Positions 16,108 to 25,381 of a stretch of DNA of 64,000 nucleotides are shown piece by piece. The notes under the pieces were generated by a model. That model made no database searches and was not told the DNA's origin. It was given only the letters and a program-made list of their open reading frames with translations. The DNA is taken from the NCBI GenBank assembly GCA_049889415.1, contig JBMHDL010000003.1, positions 62,001 through 126,000 of the forward strand, written 5' to 3'. Numbering within the stretch: the stretch's first letter is position 1; every line of letters begins with the position of its first letter. The DNA is from JAYQKL01 sp049889415 (GTDB lineage: Bacteria > Pseudomonadota > Alphaproteobacteria > RS24). The translations under genes and the position numbers were made by a program.

Positions 16108-16182
16108 GGATATACGCCGGTCAAAAATTGGGGTATACCGCCTGAAAAGTAATTAATGCCCTGACGGGGCTTGGGGATTTTT

Positions 16183-16548
16183 ATGCAGGACTTGCTCCTT
16201 TCCTACATGCCGGTGCTGATTTTCATGGGGTTGGCCGCTGTCATCACCCTCGCGCTTCTGATTGTACCGGCCCTTGTGGCACCTGCCGTTCCTGATACTG
16301 AAAAATTATCTCCCTATGAGTGCGGGTTCGAAGCTTTTGATGACGCGCGTATGAAGTTCGACGTGAAATTTTATCTCGTCGCAATTTTGTTCATTATTTT
16401 TGACCTTGAGATTGCCTTTCTTTTCCCATGGGCGGTTGCCTTCGGCGAGGTCGGCCTGTTCGGCTTCTGGTCAATGATGTTTTTCCTCGGCGTTTTGACG
16501 GTCGGCTTTGCCTATGAGTGGAAAAAAGGCGCTCTCGACTGGGACTGA
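16183..16548 (+). CDS. nuoA: NADH-quinone oxidoreductase subunit A
   Basis: First gene of a complete 14-gene complex I operon, 121 residues. NuoA is a small membrane-arm subunit with three transmembrane helices (about 6-30, 62-85 and 90-112) near the quinone site. The loop PYECGFEAFDDARMKFDVKF holds the conserved cysteine and the ECG motif of the family. The start is ATG 16183, six bases after TGGGGA; a TTG at 16171 would overlap that ribosome site. nuoB follows after 14 bp. Confidence 0.96.
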   Translation: MQDLLLSYMPVLIFMGLAAVITLALLIVPALVAPAVPDTEKLSPYECGFEAFDDARMKFDVKFYLVAILFIIFDLEIAFLFPWAVAFGEVGLFGFWSMMFFLGVLTVGFAYEWKKGALDWD

Positions 16549-16562
16549 GATAGGATAATTTG

Positions 16563-17105
16563 ATGGCTGTACAAAAAGATAACAACAATCCTGCTCCTGT
16601 CGCTCCAATGCATGACCCTTATTACGAGCAGGTATCCGACCAACTCGCTGATAAGGGCTTTGTTGTCACGTCATTGGAGGATATCGTCAATTGGGCCAGA
16701 ACCGGATCCCTACACTGGATGACTTTTGGTCTGGCCTGTTGTGCGGTGGAGATGATGCATACATCAATGCCGCGTTATGACGGCGAGCGCTTCGGTTTTG
16801 CTCCACGTGCCAGTCCTCGCCAGTCCGACGTCATGATCGTGGCCGGCACCCTGACCAACAAAATGGCACCGGCTTTGCGCAAGGTCTATGACCAGATGCC
16901 GGAACCCCGCTATGTGATATCGATGGGGTCCTGTGCCAATGGCGGTGGGTATTACCATTATTCCTATTCCGTGGTACGGGGGTGTGACCGTGTTGTTCCC
17001 GTTGATATTTATGTGCCGGGCTGTCCCCCAACTGCTGAAGCCCTGCTTTATGGTGTTCTGCAATTGCAAAAGAAAATCAGAAGAAAAGGGACCATTGAAC
17101 GGTAG
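16563..17105 (+). CDS. nuoB: NADH-quinone oxidoreductase subunit B
   Basis: Peripheral-arm subunit of 180 residues that carries iron-sulfur cluster N2, the last electron carrier before quinone. The four ligands are visible: the adjacent cysteines in GLACCAVEM, then GSCANGGG and VPGCPP. The N-terminal 30 residues are variable. I chose ATG 16563 over the overlapping TTG 16560. It is cotranscribed with nuoA and nuoC. Confidence 0.97.
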   Translation: MAVQKDNNNPAPVAPMHDPYYEQVSDQLADKGFVVTSLEDIVNWARTGSLHWMTFGLACCAVEMMHTSMPRYDGERFGFAPRASPRQSDVMIVAGTLTNKMAPALRKVYDQMPEPRYVISMGSCANGGGYYHYSYSVVRGCDRVVPVDIYVPGCPPTAEALLYGVLQLQKKIRRKGTIER

Positions 17106-17129
17106 GCCAAGCTTGCCAGGTCATTTCGT

Positions 17130-17759
17130 ATGTCAATTAAGTTAACATCTCTGCAAAAACTCGCGCAAACCACACATGGCGACAAGCTGATTGAGAGTGT
17201 CATTTCTCACGGTGAACTGACATTTTCCATCGCTCCGGATAACATTTTGGCTTTCCTGAAATTTCTTCGCGATGACCCGGAATGTGGGTTCACCCAATTA
17301 TTGGATGTCTGCGGGGTAGATTATCCGCAGCGCAACAAGCGTTTTGATGTCGTTTATCACCTTTTATCCATGACCCAAAATGTCCGTGTACGGGTCCGGG
17401 TCGAGTTGGGAGAGGGAGAACAGGTTCCAAGCGCAACCGAACTGTTCGCGTCTGCCGACTGGTTTGAACGCGAGGCGTTTGACCTTTACGGTATTTTGTT
17501 TCTTGGGCACCCGGACCTGCGTCGCCTTTTGACCGATTACGGTTTTGAAGGGCATCCGCTGCGCAAGGATTTCCCGCTGACCGGTCATGTGGAAGTGCGC
17601 TATGACGATGATGCCAAGCGGGTTGTCTATGAGCCTGTGAAATTGGTGCAGGACTTTCGGGACTTTGATTTTGAAAGCCCCTGGGAAGGGGTCGGTTTGC
17701 AGGCCAGTGATGATGTTTTGCCGGGGGATGAAAAAGCCGCCTCCGCGGATAAGGCTTGA
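17130..17759 (+). CDS. nuoC: NADH-quinone oxidoreductase subunit C
   Basis: Soluble 209-residue subunit (30-kDa family) of the connecting module of complex I, with no cofactor. The signature ERE-AFDLYGI followed by HPDLRRLLTDYGFEGHPLRKDFPL is clear near residues 115-150. The last 30 residues are an acidic variable tail. nuoC and nuoD are separate genes here, not fused as in enterobacteria. The gap to nuoD is 12 bp. Confidence 0.97.
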   Translation: MSIKLTSLQKLAQTTHGDKLIESVISHGELTFSIAPDNILAFLKFLRDDPECGFTQLLDVCGVDYPQRNKRFDVVYHLLSMTQNVRVRVRVELGEGEQVPSATELFASADWFEREAFDLYGILFLGHPDLRRLLTDYGFEGHPLRKDFPLTGHVEVRYDDDAKRVVYEPVKLVQDFRDFDFESPWEGVGLQASDDVLPGDEKAASADKA

Positions 17760-17771
17760 TAGGGGTTGTTG

Positions 17772-18956
17772 ATGTCAAAAGCCAAAGAGCAGGATCGTAA
17801 ATTCACTATCAACTTCGGGCCTCAGCATCCGGCAGCTCATGGCGTTCTGCGTTTGGTTATGGATCTGGATGGTGAGGTGGTCGAGCGCGTTGACCCGCAT
17901 ATCGGCCTGCTGCACCGCGGTACGGAAAAACTGATTGAGAACAAGACCTATTTGCAGTCCGTCCCTTATTTTGACCGCTTGGATTATGTTGCGCCGATGA
18001 ATCAGGAACATGCGTTCACCATGGCGGTTGAGCGGCTGCTCAATCTTGACGTGCCCAAGCGCGGTCAATATATCCGGGTGATTTATTCTGAAATCGGGCG
18101 TTTGCTATCACATTTGCTGAACATCACCACCCAGGCCATGGATGTCGGGGCTCTGACCCCTCCGCTTTGGGGCTTTGAGGAGCGTGAAAAGCTGATGATT
18201 TTCTATGAGCGTGCCTCTGGTGCGCGCCTGCATGCGGCATATTTCCGTCCGGGCGGTGTCCATCAGGATTTGCCGCAGGATCTGATTCAGGACATTTATG
18301 ATTTTTGTGACCCGTTTCTCAAGGTTGTCGATGACATTGAGGGTCTGTTGACCGACAACCGCATTTTCAAGCAGCGTAATGTCGATATCGGCGTTGTCAG
18401 TGTTCAGGACATCCAGAATTGGGGTTTGACCGGCGTGATGGCGCGTGGTTCCGGTCTGGCTTGGGATTTACGGAAAGCACAGCCCTATGAAGCCTATTCG
18501 GATTTTGACTTTGACATCCCGGTCGGTAAGAACGGTGACTGCTATGACCGATATCTGTGCCGCGTAGAGGAGTGCCGTCAGTCCGTCCGCATCATCAAAC
18601 AGGCGATTGAAAACATGCCGGATGGCCCGGTATCTTCCACTGAGGGAAAGGTTGTGCCGCCCAAGCGTGCGGAAATGAAAGGCTCAATGGAGTCGCTCAT
18701 TCACCATTTTAAGCTTTACACGGAAGGTTTCCATGTGCCGGCCGGTGAGGTTTATAGCGCTGTTGAGGCGCCGAAGGGTGAGTTTGGCGTCTATCTGGTG
18801 GCAGACGGCTCGAACAAGCCTTACCGCTGTAAAATCCGAGCGCCGGGTTTTGCCCATCTGCAGGCTTTGGATTTTCTCAGCCGTGATCATATGCTGGCGG
18901 ATGTGTCAGCGATTTTAGGGTCTTTGGATATTGTGTTCGGGGAGGTTGACCGATGA
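17772..18956 (+). CDS. nuoD: NADH-quinone oxidoreductase subunit D
   Basis: A 394-residue (49-kDa family) subunit that forms the quinone-binding pocket together with NuoB. GPQHPAAHGVLR near the N terminus holds the histidine thought to contact quinone, and HIGLLHRGTEKL is family-diagnostic. The C-terminal R-APGF-HL and DIVFGEVDR ending are canonical. The start is ATG 17772 with AGGGG six bases before it; two TTG codons just upstream are in frame but less likely. The stop overlaps the nuoE start in ATGA. Confidence 0.97.
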   Translation: MSKAKEQDRKFTINFGPQHPAAHGVLRLVMDLDGEVVERVDPHIGLLHRGTEKLIENKTYLQSVPYFDRLDYVAPMNQEHAFTMAVERLLNLDVPKRGQYIRVIYSEIGRLLSHLLNITTQAMDVGALTPPLWGFEEREKLMIFYERASGARLHAAYFRPGGVHQDLPQDLIQDIYDFCDPFLKVVDDIEGLLTDNRIFKQRNVDIGVVSVQDIQNWGLTGVMARGSGLAWDLRKAQPYEAYSDFDFDIPVGKNGDCYDRYLCRVEECRQSVRIIKQAIENMPDGPVSSTEGKVVPPKRAEMKGSMESLIHHFKLYTEGFHVPAGEVYSAVEAPKGEFGVYLVADGSNKPYRCKIRAPGFAHLQALDFLSRDHMLADVSAILGSLDIVFGEVDR

Positions 18957-19552
18957 GTGTGCGTCGTCTTCATGCTGATCAGCCTGACAGTTTCGCTTTT
19001 ACGCCGGAAAACGTCGAATTCGCCAATCAGCAGATTGCAAAATATCCGGAAGGACGGCAGGCCAGTGCCATTATTCCGCTTTTATGGCAGGCGCAAAAAC
19101 AGGCAGGCGGCTGGTTGCCCGAACCGGCAATCCGTCATGTTGCTGACGTTCTGGATATGCCTTACATGCGCGCTCTGGAAGTGGCGACATTTTATACCAT
19201 GTTTAATCTTTCACCGGTGGGTGAGCACTTTGTTCAGTTGTGCGGTACCACGCCCTGCATGTTGCGGGGCGCGGAAGAGTTGAAAGATGTGTGCAGAAAA
19301 CACATTGGTGAACAAAACAGTGTCACCGAAGATGGCAGACTATCATGGCTTGAGGTTGAGTGTCTGGGGGCTTGTGTCAATGCACCCATGGTGCAGATTA
19401 ATGATGACTTTTATGAAGATCTGACCGCGGAGCGGTTCGAGGAAATCCTGGCAGACCTGCGTCAGGGTAAAGAGGTTGCGCCCGGCCCGCAAAATGCGCG
19501 GCAAGCATCTGAGCCGGATGGCGGGCGCACGGTTCTCAAAGGAGAGGCGTAA
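18953..19552 (+). CDS. nuoE: NADH-quinone oxidoreductase subunit E
   Basis: A 199-residue (24-kDa family) subunit of the NADH-oxidising module that carries the [2Fe-2S] cluster N1a. The four cysteines are in CGTTPCMLRG and VECLGACVNAP, the family pattern. It overlaps nuoD by 4 bp and nuoF by 1 bp, showing tight translational coupling. The last 40 residues (PGPQNARQASEPDG and on) are a variable tail found in alphaproteobacterial and mitochondrial forms. Confidence 0.97.
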   Translation: MSVRRLHADQPDSFAFTPENVEFANQQIAKYPEGRQASAIIPLLWQAQKQAGGWLPEPAIRHVADVLDMPYMRALEVATFYTMFNLSPVGEHFVQLCGTTPCMLRGAEELKDVCRKHIGEQNSVTEDGRLSWLEVECLGACVNAPMVQINDDFYEDLTAERFEEILADLRQGKEVAPGPQNARQASEPDGGRTVLKGEA

Positions 19553-20835
19553 TGCTGCAGGACAAGGACAGAATTTTCACCAATATTTACGGCCCGACAG
19601 GCGGGGATCTGGTATCGGCGCAAAAGCGCGGCGACTGGGACAACACAAAGGCGCTGCTGGCCAAAGGGCGTGATGGTATTATTGATGAAATCAAGGCGTC
19701 CGGTCTGCGCGGGCGTGGCGGGGCCGGTTTCCCGACAGGTTTGAAATGGTCCTTTATGCCGAAGGAAAGCGACGGTCGTCCGCACTATCTGGTTGTTAAT
19801 GCCGATGAATCCGAGCCAGGCACATGCAAGGACCGCGATATTCTGCGTCACGAGCCGCATAAACTTTTGGAAGGTTGTCTGGTCGCCGGCTTCGCTATGG
19901 GGGCAAATGCCTGTTATATTTACGTGCGCGGTGAGTTCATCCGCGAGCGCGAAGCCCTACAACGCGCTGTGGACGAAGCTTATGAGGCTGGTCTTTTGGG
20001 CAAGAACGCCTGTGGTTCGGGCTGGGATTATGACATTTATGTTCACCATGGTGCCGGTGCCTATATATGCGGTGAAGAAACGGCTTTGATTGAGTCACTT
20101 GAAGGCAAAAAAGGCCAGCCGCGTTTGAAGCCACCATTTCCGGCCAATATGGGCCTGTATGGCTGCCCAACGACGGTCAATAATGTTGAATCGATTGCCG
20201 TCACCCCGACTATTCTACGCCGTGGCGCGAACTGGTTCTCCGGCCTCGGCCGAGAGGGCAATACCGGTACTAAGCTGTTCTGCATTTCGGGACATGTCAA
20301 CAAGCCGTGCAATGTCGAAGAGGAAATGGGTATTCCCCTGAAAGAACTGCTGGAGAAACACGCCGGCGGTGTTCGCGGGGGATGGGACAATCTTCTGGCG
20401 GTCATTCCCGGCGGGTCATCCGTTCCGCTGTTGCCGAAAGAGATTTGCGACACCGTGCTGATGGATTTTGACAGTCTGAAAGAAGTGCAGTCCGGACTTG
20501 GTACGGCCGCGGTGATTGTCATGGATAAATCCACGGATATTGTGAAGGCCATTGCCCGCATTTCTCATTTCTATAAGCATGAAAGCTGTGGTCAATGCAC
20601 CCCTTGCCGTGAGGGCACGGGTTGGATGTGGCGGGTTATGGAACGCATGGCAAGTGGTCAGGCCAAGCCACAGGAAATCGATACGTTGCTGAATGTAACC
20701 AAGCAGATTGAAGGTCATACAATCTGTGCCCTGGGTGATGCCGCAGCGTGGCCAATTCAGGGGCTGTTCCGTCATTTCCGCCCAGAGGTGGAGGCCCGTT
20801 TGACGAATGCATCATCTCAAGAGGCAGCCGAATAA
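19552..20835 (+). CDS. nuoF: NADH-quinone oxidoreductase subunit F
   Basis: A 427-residue (51-kDa family) subunit that binds NADH and FMN and cluster N3. GLRGRGGAGFPTGLKW is the NADH/FMN-binding motif, GAGAYICGEETALIESLEG completes the flavin site, and ESCGQCTPCREGT with a downstream CALGD cysteine binds the [4Fe-4S] cluster. It starts inside the nuoE stop codon (TAATG) and its own stop overlaps nuoG the same way. Confidence 0.98.
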   Translation: MLQDKDRIFTNIYGPTGGDLVSAQKRGDWDNTKALLAKGRDGIIDEIKASGLRGRGGAGFPTGLKWSFMPKESDGRPHYLVVNADESEPGTCKDRDILRHEPHKLLEGCLVAGFAMGANACYIYVRGEFIREREALQRAVDEAYEAGLLGKNACGSGWDYDIYVHHGAGAYICGEETALIESLEGKKGQPRLKPPFPANMGLYGCPTTVNNVESIAVTPTILRRGANWFSGLGREGNTGTKLFCISGHVNKPCNVEEEMGIPLKELLEKHAGGVRGGWDNLLAVIPGGSSVPLLPKEICDTVLMDFDSLKEVQSGLGTAAVIVMDKSTDIVKAIARISHFYKHESCGQCTPCREGTGWMWRVMERMASGQAKPQEIDTLLNVTKQIEGHTICALGDAAAWPIQGLFRHFRPEVEARLTNASSQEAAE

Positions 20836-22901
20836 TGAGCGATCAACTAAAAGTCAGTGTTGATGGAATTGAGGTCGAGGTTGCCCCCGGCACAAGCATC
20901 ATGCAGGCATGTGAAGAAGCTGGCGCTGAAATTCCGCGCTTTTGCTATCATGAGCGCCTGTCGGTTGCCGGCAATTGCCGGATGTGTCTGGTCAATGTGA
21001 AAGGCGCACCCAAGCCGGTCGCGAGCTGTGCCATGCCAGTTGCGCCCGATATGGAAATCGACACCAAATCGGAGGCTGTCCAGACCGCGCGTAAAGGGGT
21101 CATGGAATTTCTGCTCATCAATCATCCGCTTGACTGTCCAATTTGTGATCAGGGCGGCGAGTGTGACTTGCAGGACCAGGCCTATGGTTATGGTCATGAT
21201 GACAGCCGCTTTGCTGATAATAAACGAGCGGTCGAAGACAAGGAAATGGGGCCGCTGGTCAAGACCATCATGACGCGCTGCATTCAGTGCACGCGGTGTG
21301 TGCGGTTTTCCACGGAAGTGGCCGGCGTGCCGGAGATAGGGGCCATTGGGCGTGGTGAAAATATGGAAATCACCACTTATCTTGAGGCGTCCCTGTCCTC
21401 TGAACTGTCCGGAAATGTGATTGACCTGTGCCCGGTCGGCGCGTTGACCTCCAAGCCTTATGCCTTTACGGCGCGCCCTTGGGAGTTAAAGAAAACCGAA
21501 ACCATTGACGTCATGGACGCCTTGGGCAGCAACATCCGCGTAGACACTCGTGGGCGCGAAGTCATGCGGATTCTGCCGCGCAATAATGACGAGATTAACG
21601 AGGAATGGCTGTCCGACAAGTCGCGGTTTATTTGGGATGGTTTGAACCGTCAACGGCTGGATACGCCATATCTGCGCTCTGGCAAAAACCTCAAGCCGGT
21701 GTCGTGGGATGAGGCGTTTGCGGCCATTGGCAAAAAGGTCAAGGGCAAAGAAACGAAAACAGCCGCCATAGCCGGCGATCTTGCCTGTGCGGAGGGCATG
21801 TTTGCCTTGAAAGGTCTGATGGAGGGCCTCGGCAGTGCCGATATGGATTGCCGTCAGGATGGGGCCAAACTTTCCGGCCCACGCGCCAATTACCTTTTCA
21901 ACACCACCATTGCCGGCATTGAAGAGGCGGATGCGTTGGTGATCATCGGGTCAAACCCGCGTAAGGAAGCGCCGGTGTTGAATGCCCGCATTCGCAAGCG
22001 TTGGCTGCAGAGGGATTTCCCGGTCGCTAATATTGGTGCGCCGGCGGATTTGACTTATCCGGTGGAGGAGCTTGGTGCCGGTCCGGAAACGCTGGCTGAT
22101 CTGGCAGCAGGTAAAAACAGCTTTTATAACGTCTTGAACAAGGCGAAACGCCCGATGTTGATACTCGGTCAGACAGCCCTGTCACGTCAGGACGGCGATG
22201 CCATTTTGTCTCTTGCAATTCAATTGGCCGAGGCGGCCGGCATGGTGCGCGATGACTGGAACGGGTTCAATGTTCTGCATCAGGCTGCGGCCCGGGTCGC
22301 CGGTCTTGATCTCGGTTTCGTGCCGGGAGAGGCGGGCCGTGATGTGCAGGGTATTCTTGATGCCGCCGAGGCTGGAGATGTAGAAACCGTATTCCTGCTC
22401 GGTGCAGATGAAATTGATCTGGGCCGGCTTTCCAAGGCCTTCACTATTTATGTCGGTAGTCACGGTGATGCCGGTGCCCATGCTGCGGATGTCATTCTGC
22501 CGGCGGCGGCCTTCAGCGAGAAATCCGCCATTTATGTGAATACGGAAGGGCGCGTACAAATGACCGAACAAGCTGCTTTCCCGCCCGGCGAAGCGCGTGA
22601 GGACTGGAAAATATTCCGTGCCTTGTCAGAGCATGTAGGCAACAAGCTGCCCTATGACAATCTCAACGCCCTGCGTGCGCAAATGTTTGAGGCGGTCCCG
22701 CATTTTGCCGCCTTGGACGACATTGCTCCGGCCGGCAAGCCGGCAGCACCGGCCATGAAAGCCAAGCCTGATGCACAGGCTTTTGACGGCTATACCCGGG
22801 ATTTTTATTTGACCAACCCTGTCTGCCGCGCATCTGCTGTTATGGCGGAATGCAGTCAACAGGCCCAGCAGCGTGAACAAGGAACCGGAACTGATGGGTA
22901 A
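20835..22901 (+). CDS. nuoG: NADH-quinone oxidoreductase subunit G
   Basis: A 688-residue (75-kDa family) subunit, the largest of the peripheral arm. The N-terminal ferredoxin-like part binds a [2Fe-2S] cluster (CYHERLSVAGNCRMC and a later cysteine), then the His/Cys cluster N5 (HPLDCPICDQGGECDLQ) and cluster N4 (CIQCTRC with DLCPVGAL). The rest is a molybdopterin-oxidoreductase-like domain without cofactor. The length fits the mitochondrial and alphaproteobacterial form rather than the longer enterobacterial one. The start ATG 20835 overlaps the nuoF stop; longer frames upstream run inside nuoF. Confidence 0.97.
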   Translation: MSDQLKVSVDGIEVEVAPGTSIMQACEEAGAEIPRFCYHERLSVAGNCRMCLVNVKGAPKPVASCAMPVAPDMEIDTKSEAVQTARKGVMEFLLINHPLDCPICDQGGECDLQDQAYGYGHDDSRFADNKRAVEDKEMGPLVKTIMTRCIQCTRCVRFSTEVAGVPEIGAIGRGENMEITTYLEASLSSELSGNVIDLCPVGALTSKPYAFTARPWELKKTETIDVMDALGSNIRVDTRGREVMRILPRNNDEINEEWLSDKSRFIWDGLNRQRLDTPYLRSGKNLKPVSWDEAFAAIGKKVKGKETKTAAIAGDLACAEGMFALKGLMEGLGSADMDCRQDGAKLSGPRANYLFNTTIAGIEEADALVIIGSNPRKEAPVLNARIRKRWLQRDFPVANIGAPADLTYPVEELGAGPETLADLAAGKNSFYNVLNKAKRPMLILGQTALSRQDGDAILSLAIQLAEAAGMVRDDWNGFNVLHQAAARVAGLDLGFVPGEAGRDVQGILDAAEAGDVETVFLLGADEIDLGRLSKAFTIYVGSHGDAGAHAADVILPAAAFSEKSAIYVNTEGRVQMTEQAAFPPGEAREDWKIFRALSEHVGNKLPYDNLNALRAQMFEAVPHFAALDDIAPAGKPAAPAMKAKPDAQAFDGYTRDFYLTNPVCRASAVMAECSQQAQQREQGTGTDG

Positions 22902-23904
22902 CAGCTTTTTCGATATCTATGTTCTGCCGGGACTGATTATTGTCGGCCACAGTCTTGCCATCATGGTGGCTTTATTGCTGGCTTTGGCGTTCTTCATGTA
23001 TGCCGACCGCAAGGTTTGGGCGGCTGTGCAGTTGCGGCGCGGGCCGAATGTGGTCGGACCGTTCGGTCTGCTGCAAAGTTTTGCCGATATTTTGAAATAT
23101 CTGGTGAAGGAAATTGTCGTGCCGACCACGGCCAACAAGTTTATTTTCCTGCTGGCACCGTTCATTACCATGTTTCTCGCCCTGAGCGCCTGGGCGGTGA
23201 TACCGGTCAATGAAGGATGGGCGGTTGCGGATTTGAATGTCGGCATCCTTTATATCCTCGCCATCTCATCTCTTGGTGTGTATGGCGTGATTATGGGTGG
23301 CTGGGCCTCGAACTCTAAATATCCGTTTCTCGGTGCCTTGCGCTCAGCCGCGCAAATGGTCTCCTATGAGGTTTCCATCGGGCTGGTCATCATCACGGTC
23401 TTGTTGTGCGTCGGGTCGCTGAACCTGACCGACATTGTTCTGGCCCAGCAGACGGTCTGGTTTTGTATCCCGCTGTTTCCGATGTTTGTGGTGTTTTTCA
23501 TCTCCGCCCTGGCGGAGACGAACAGGCCCCCATTTGATCTTCCTGAGGCGGAATCAGAGCTTGTGGCGGGGTTCATGGTTGAGTATTCCTCCACCCCCTA
23601 TGTCGTGTTCATGATCGGGGAACTGGCGAATATCGTGCTGATGTGCGCCATGACGACCATCCTGTTTCTGGGCGGCTGGCTACCGCCGGTCGATATCGCC
23701 CCGTTTAACTGGATTCCAGGTGTTGTCTGGTTTGTTTTGAAACTGTGTTTCGTATTTTTCATGTTTGCCATGGTCAAAGCCATGGTTCCGCGCTACCGCT
23801 ATGACCAGCTGATGCGGTTGGGCTGGAAGGTGTTCCTGCCGTTCTCCCTTATTTGGGTGGTTCTCACGGCTGGAGTGCTGCAATATTTTGATTTGGCGCC
23901 GTAA
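22894..23904 (+). CDS. nuoH: NADH-quinone oxidoreductase subunit H
   Basis: A 336-residue membrane subunit at the junction of the two arms, forming the quinone entry chamber. About eight hydrophobic segments are visible. Signatures are YADRKVWAAVQLRRGPNVVGPFGLLQ near residue 35 and ETNRPPFDLPEAESELVAGF near 210, the charged loop lining the quinone site. I chose ATG 22894 (overlapping nuoG by 8 bp); a GTG at 22873 would add seven residues. Confidence 0.97.
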   Translation: MGNSFFDIYVLPGLIIVGHSLAIMVALLLALAFFMYADRKVWAAVQLRRGPNVVGPFGLLQSFADILKYLVKEIVVPTTANKFIFLLAPFITMFLALSAWAVIPVNEGWAVADLNVGILYILAISSLGVYGVIMGGWASNSKYPFLGALRSAAQMVSYEVSIGLVIITVLLCVGSLNLTDIVLAQQTVWFCIPLFPMFVVFFISALAETNRPPFDLPEAESELVAGFMVEYSSTPYVVFMIGELANIVLMCAMTTILFLGGWLPPVDIAPFNWIPGVVWFVLKLCFVFFMFAMVKAMVPRYRYDQLMRLGWKVFLPFSLIWVVLTAGVLQYFDLAP

Positions 23905-23922
23905 GGCAGAAGAGGTTAGATA

Positions 23923-24414
23923 ATGGCTTGGCTTGACCGTACCGCTCGCTCCCTGTTTCTGACGGAATTCGTCAAGGCTTTCGGCCTTGCCATGCGCTAT
24001 TTTTTCGCGCCCAAGGCAACCGTTAATTACCCGTATGAAAAAGGCCCGCTCAGCCCGCGCTTCAGAGGTGAGCATGCTCTGCGCCGCTACCCTAACGGCC
24101 AGGAGCGTTGCATTGCCTGCAAGCTGTGCGAAGCGGTTTGTCCAGCTCAGGCCATCACCATTGAGGCCGGCCCCCGCAACAATGACGGGACACGCCGCAC
24201 CGTCCGCTACGACATTGACATGGTGAAATGCATTTATTGCGGTTTCTGTCAAGAAGCCTGTCCGGTTGATGCGATTGTCGAGGGTCCGAATTTTGAATTC
24301 GCCACCGAAACCCGTGAAGAGCTGATTTACACCAAAGACAAACTATTAGCCAATGGCGACCGCTGGGAAGTGGAAATTGCCAAGAATCTCGAACTGGACG
24401 CACCTTACCGCTGA
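23923..24414 (+). CDS. nuoI: NADH-quinone oxidoreductase subunit I
   Basis: A 163-residue (23-kDa, TYKY family) subunit with two [4Fe-4S] clusters, N6a and N6b, that pass electrons to NuoB. Two CxxCxxC...CP sets are plain: CIACKLCEAVCP and CIYCGFCQEACP. The N-terminal amphipathic helix (about 5-30) lies on the membrane. It is 18 bp after nuoH and 23 bp before nuoJ. Confidence 0.98.
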   Translation: MAWLDRTARSLFLTEFVKAFGLAMRYFFAPKATVNYPYEKGPLSPRFRGEHALRRYPNGQERCIACKLCEAVCPAQAITIEAGPRNNDGTRRTVRYDIDMVKCIYCGFCQEACPVDAIVEGPNFEFATETREELIYTKDKLLANGDRWEVEIAKNLELDAPYR

Positions 24415-24437
24415 CACGCCCTCAACATCGGACCATC

Positions 24438-25046
24438 ATGACCCTCACCAGCTTCATCTTTTATCTCTTCGCCTCGGTATCTGTCGCCAGTGCCTTTATG
24501 GTGATTGCCGCACGCAACCCTGTGCATTCCGTCTTGTTTTTGATCCTAACTTTTTTCAATGCTGCAGGCCTTTTTGTTCTGCTCGGGGCTGAATTTTTGG
24601 CCCTTTTGCTGGTCATTGTTTATGTCGGGGCGGTGGCGGTGCTGTTCCTGTTTGTCGTCATGATGCTGGATATTGATTTCACGGAATTGCGTGAGGGGTT
24701 CTTGCAATACCTTCCAATTGGCGGGCTGATTGGTTCGGTTTTGCTGATTGAACTCATCTTGGTTTTGGGTGGTGGAAGCTTCAATTCTGAAATAACTCAA
24801 ACCGGACCGAAAGCCTCCGGCAGTGACATCACCAATGCCGAGGCGATCGGGCGGGTGCTGTACACGGATTACATTTTCTATTTTCAGGCTGCCGGTGCCA
24901 TTCTTCTGGTGGCGATGATCGGCGCTATCGTGCTGACGTTGCAAAAATCCGAAAATCCGCGTCGCCAGGATATCGCCGCCCAGAATGCGCGCACTAAAGA
25001 GGACGGCGTTGAAATTGTCAAAGTCAAACCTGGACAAGGGCTGTAG
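24438..25046 (+). CDS. nuoJ: NADH-quinone oxidoreductase subunit J
   Basis: A 202-residue membrane-arm subunit with five predicted transmembrane helices (starting near 2, 28, 52, 92 and 145). The segment VIVYVGAVAVLFLFVVMML in helix 3 contains the conserved glycine/valine pattern of the pi-bulge helix that is central to coupling. The hydrophilic C-terminal tail after about 170 is variable. Confidence 0.96.
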   Translation: MTLTSFIFYLFASVSVASAFMVIAARNPVHSVLFLILTFFNAAGLFVLLGAEFLALLLVIVYVGAVAVLFLFVVMMLDIDFTELREGFLQYLPIGGLIGSVLLIELILVLGGGSFNSEITQTGPKASGSDITNAEAIGRVLYTDYIFYFQAAGAILLVAMIGAIVLTLQKSENPRRQDIAAQNARTKEDGVEIVKVKPGQGL

Positions 25047-25055
25047 GGGGTGCAG

Positions 25056-25376
25056 ATGGAGAACATGACGCATATCGGACTCGGCCATTATCTGACACTG
25101 GCGGCAATCCTGCTGACCATCGGCATATTTGGGATTTTCCTGAACCGTAAAAATGTCATCATCATCTTGATGTCCATTGAGTTGATGCTGCTGGCGGTGA
25201 ACATCAATCTGGTCGCGTTTTCATCCTATCTAGGTGACATTACCGGCCAGATTTTCTCGCTTCTGGTTCTGACTGTCGCCGCGGGGGAAGCCGCTATTGG
25301 CTTGGCCATTCTGGTGATTTATTTCCGTAACCGCGGAGACATTGCCGTTGAAAACATCAATCAGATGAAAGGGTAG
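25056..25376 (+). CDS. nuoK: NADH-quinone oxidoreductase subunit K
   Basis: A 106-residue subunit with three transmembrane helices, related to MrpC antiporter subunits. Two buried glutamates needed for proton transfer are visible in SIELMLLAVN (helix 2) and AAGEAAIGLAI (helix 3). I chose ATG 25056 because AGGGGG ends five bases before it; ATG 25065 and GTG 25050 are alternatives. nuoL starts 5 bp downstream. Confidence 0.96.
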   Translation: MENMTHIGLGHYLTLAAILLTIGIFGIFLNRKNVIIILMSIELMLLAVNINLVAFSSYLGDITGQIFSLLVLTVAAGEAAIGLAILVIYFRNRGDIAVENINQMKG

Positions 25377-25381
25377 AGGGA

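Noticed and set aside
20748..20834. N-terminal extension of nuoG
   Set aside because: The stretch is inside nuoF in another frame; ATG 20835 overlaps the nuoF stop as in the rest of this operon.
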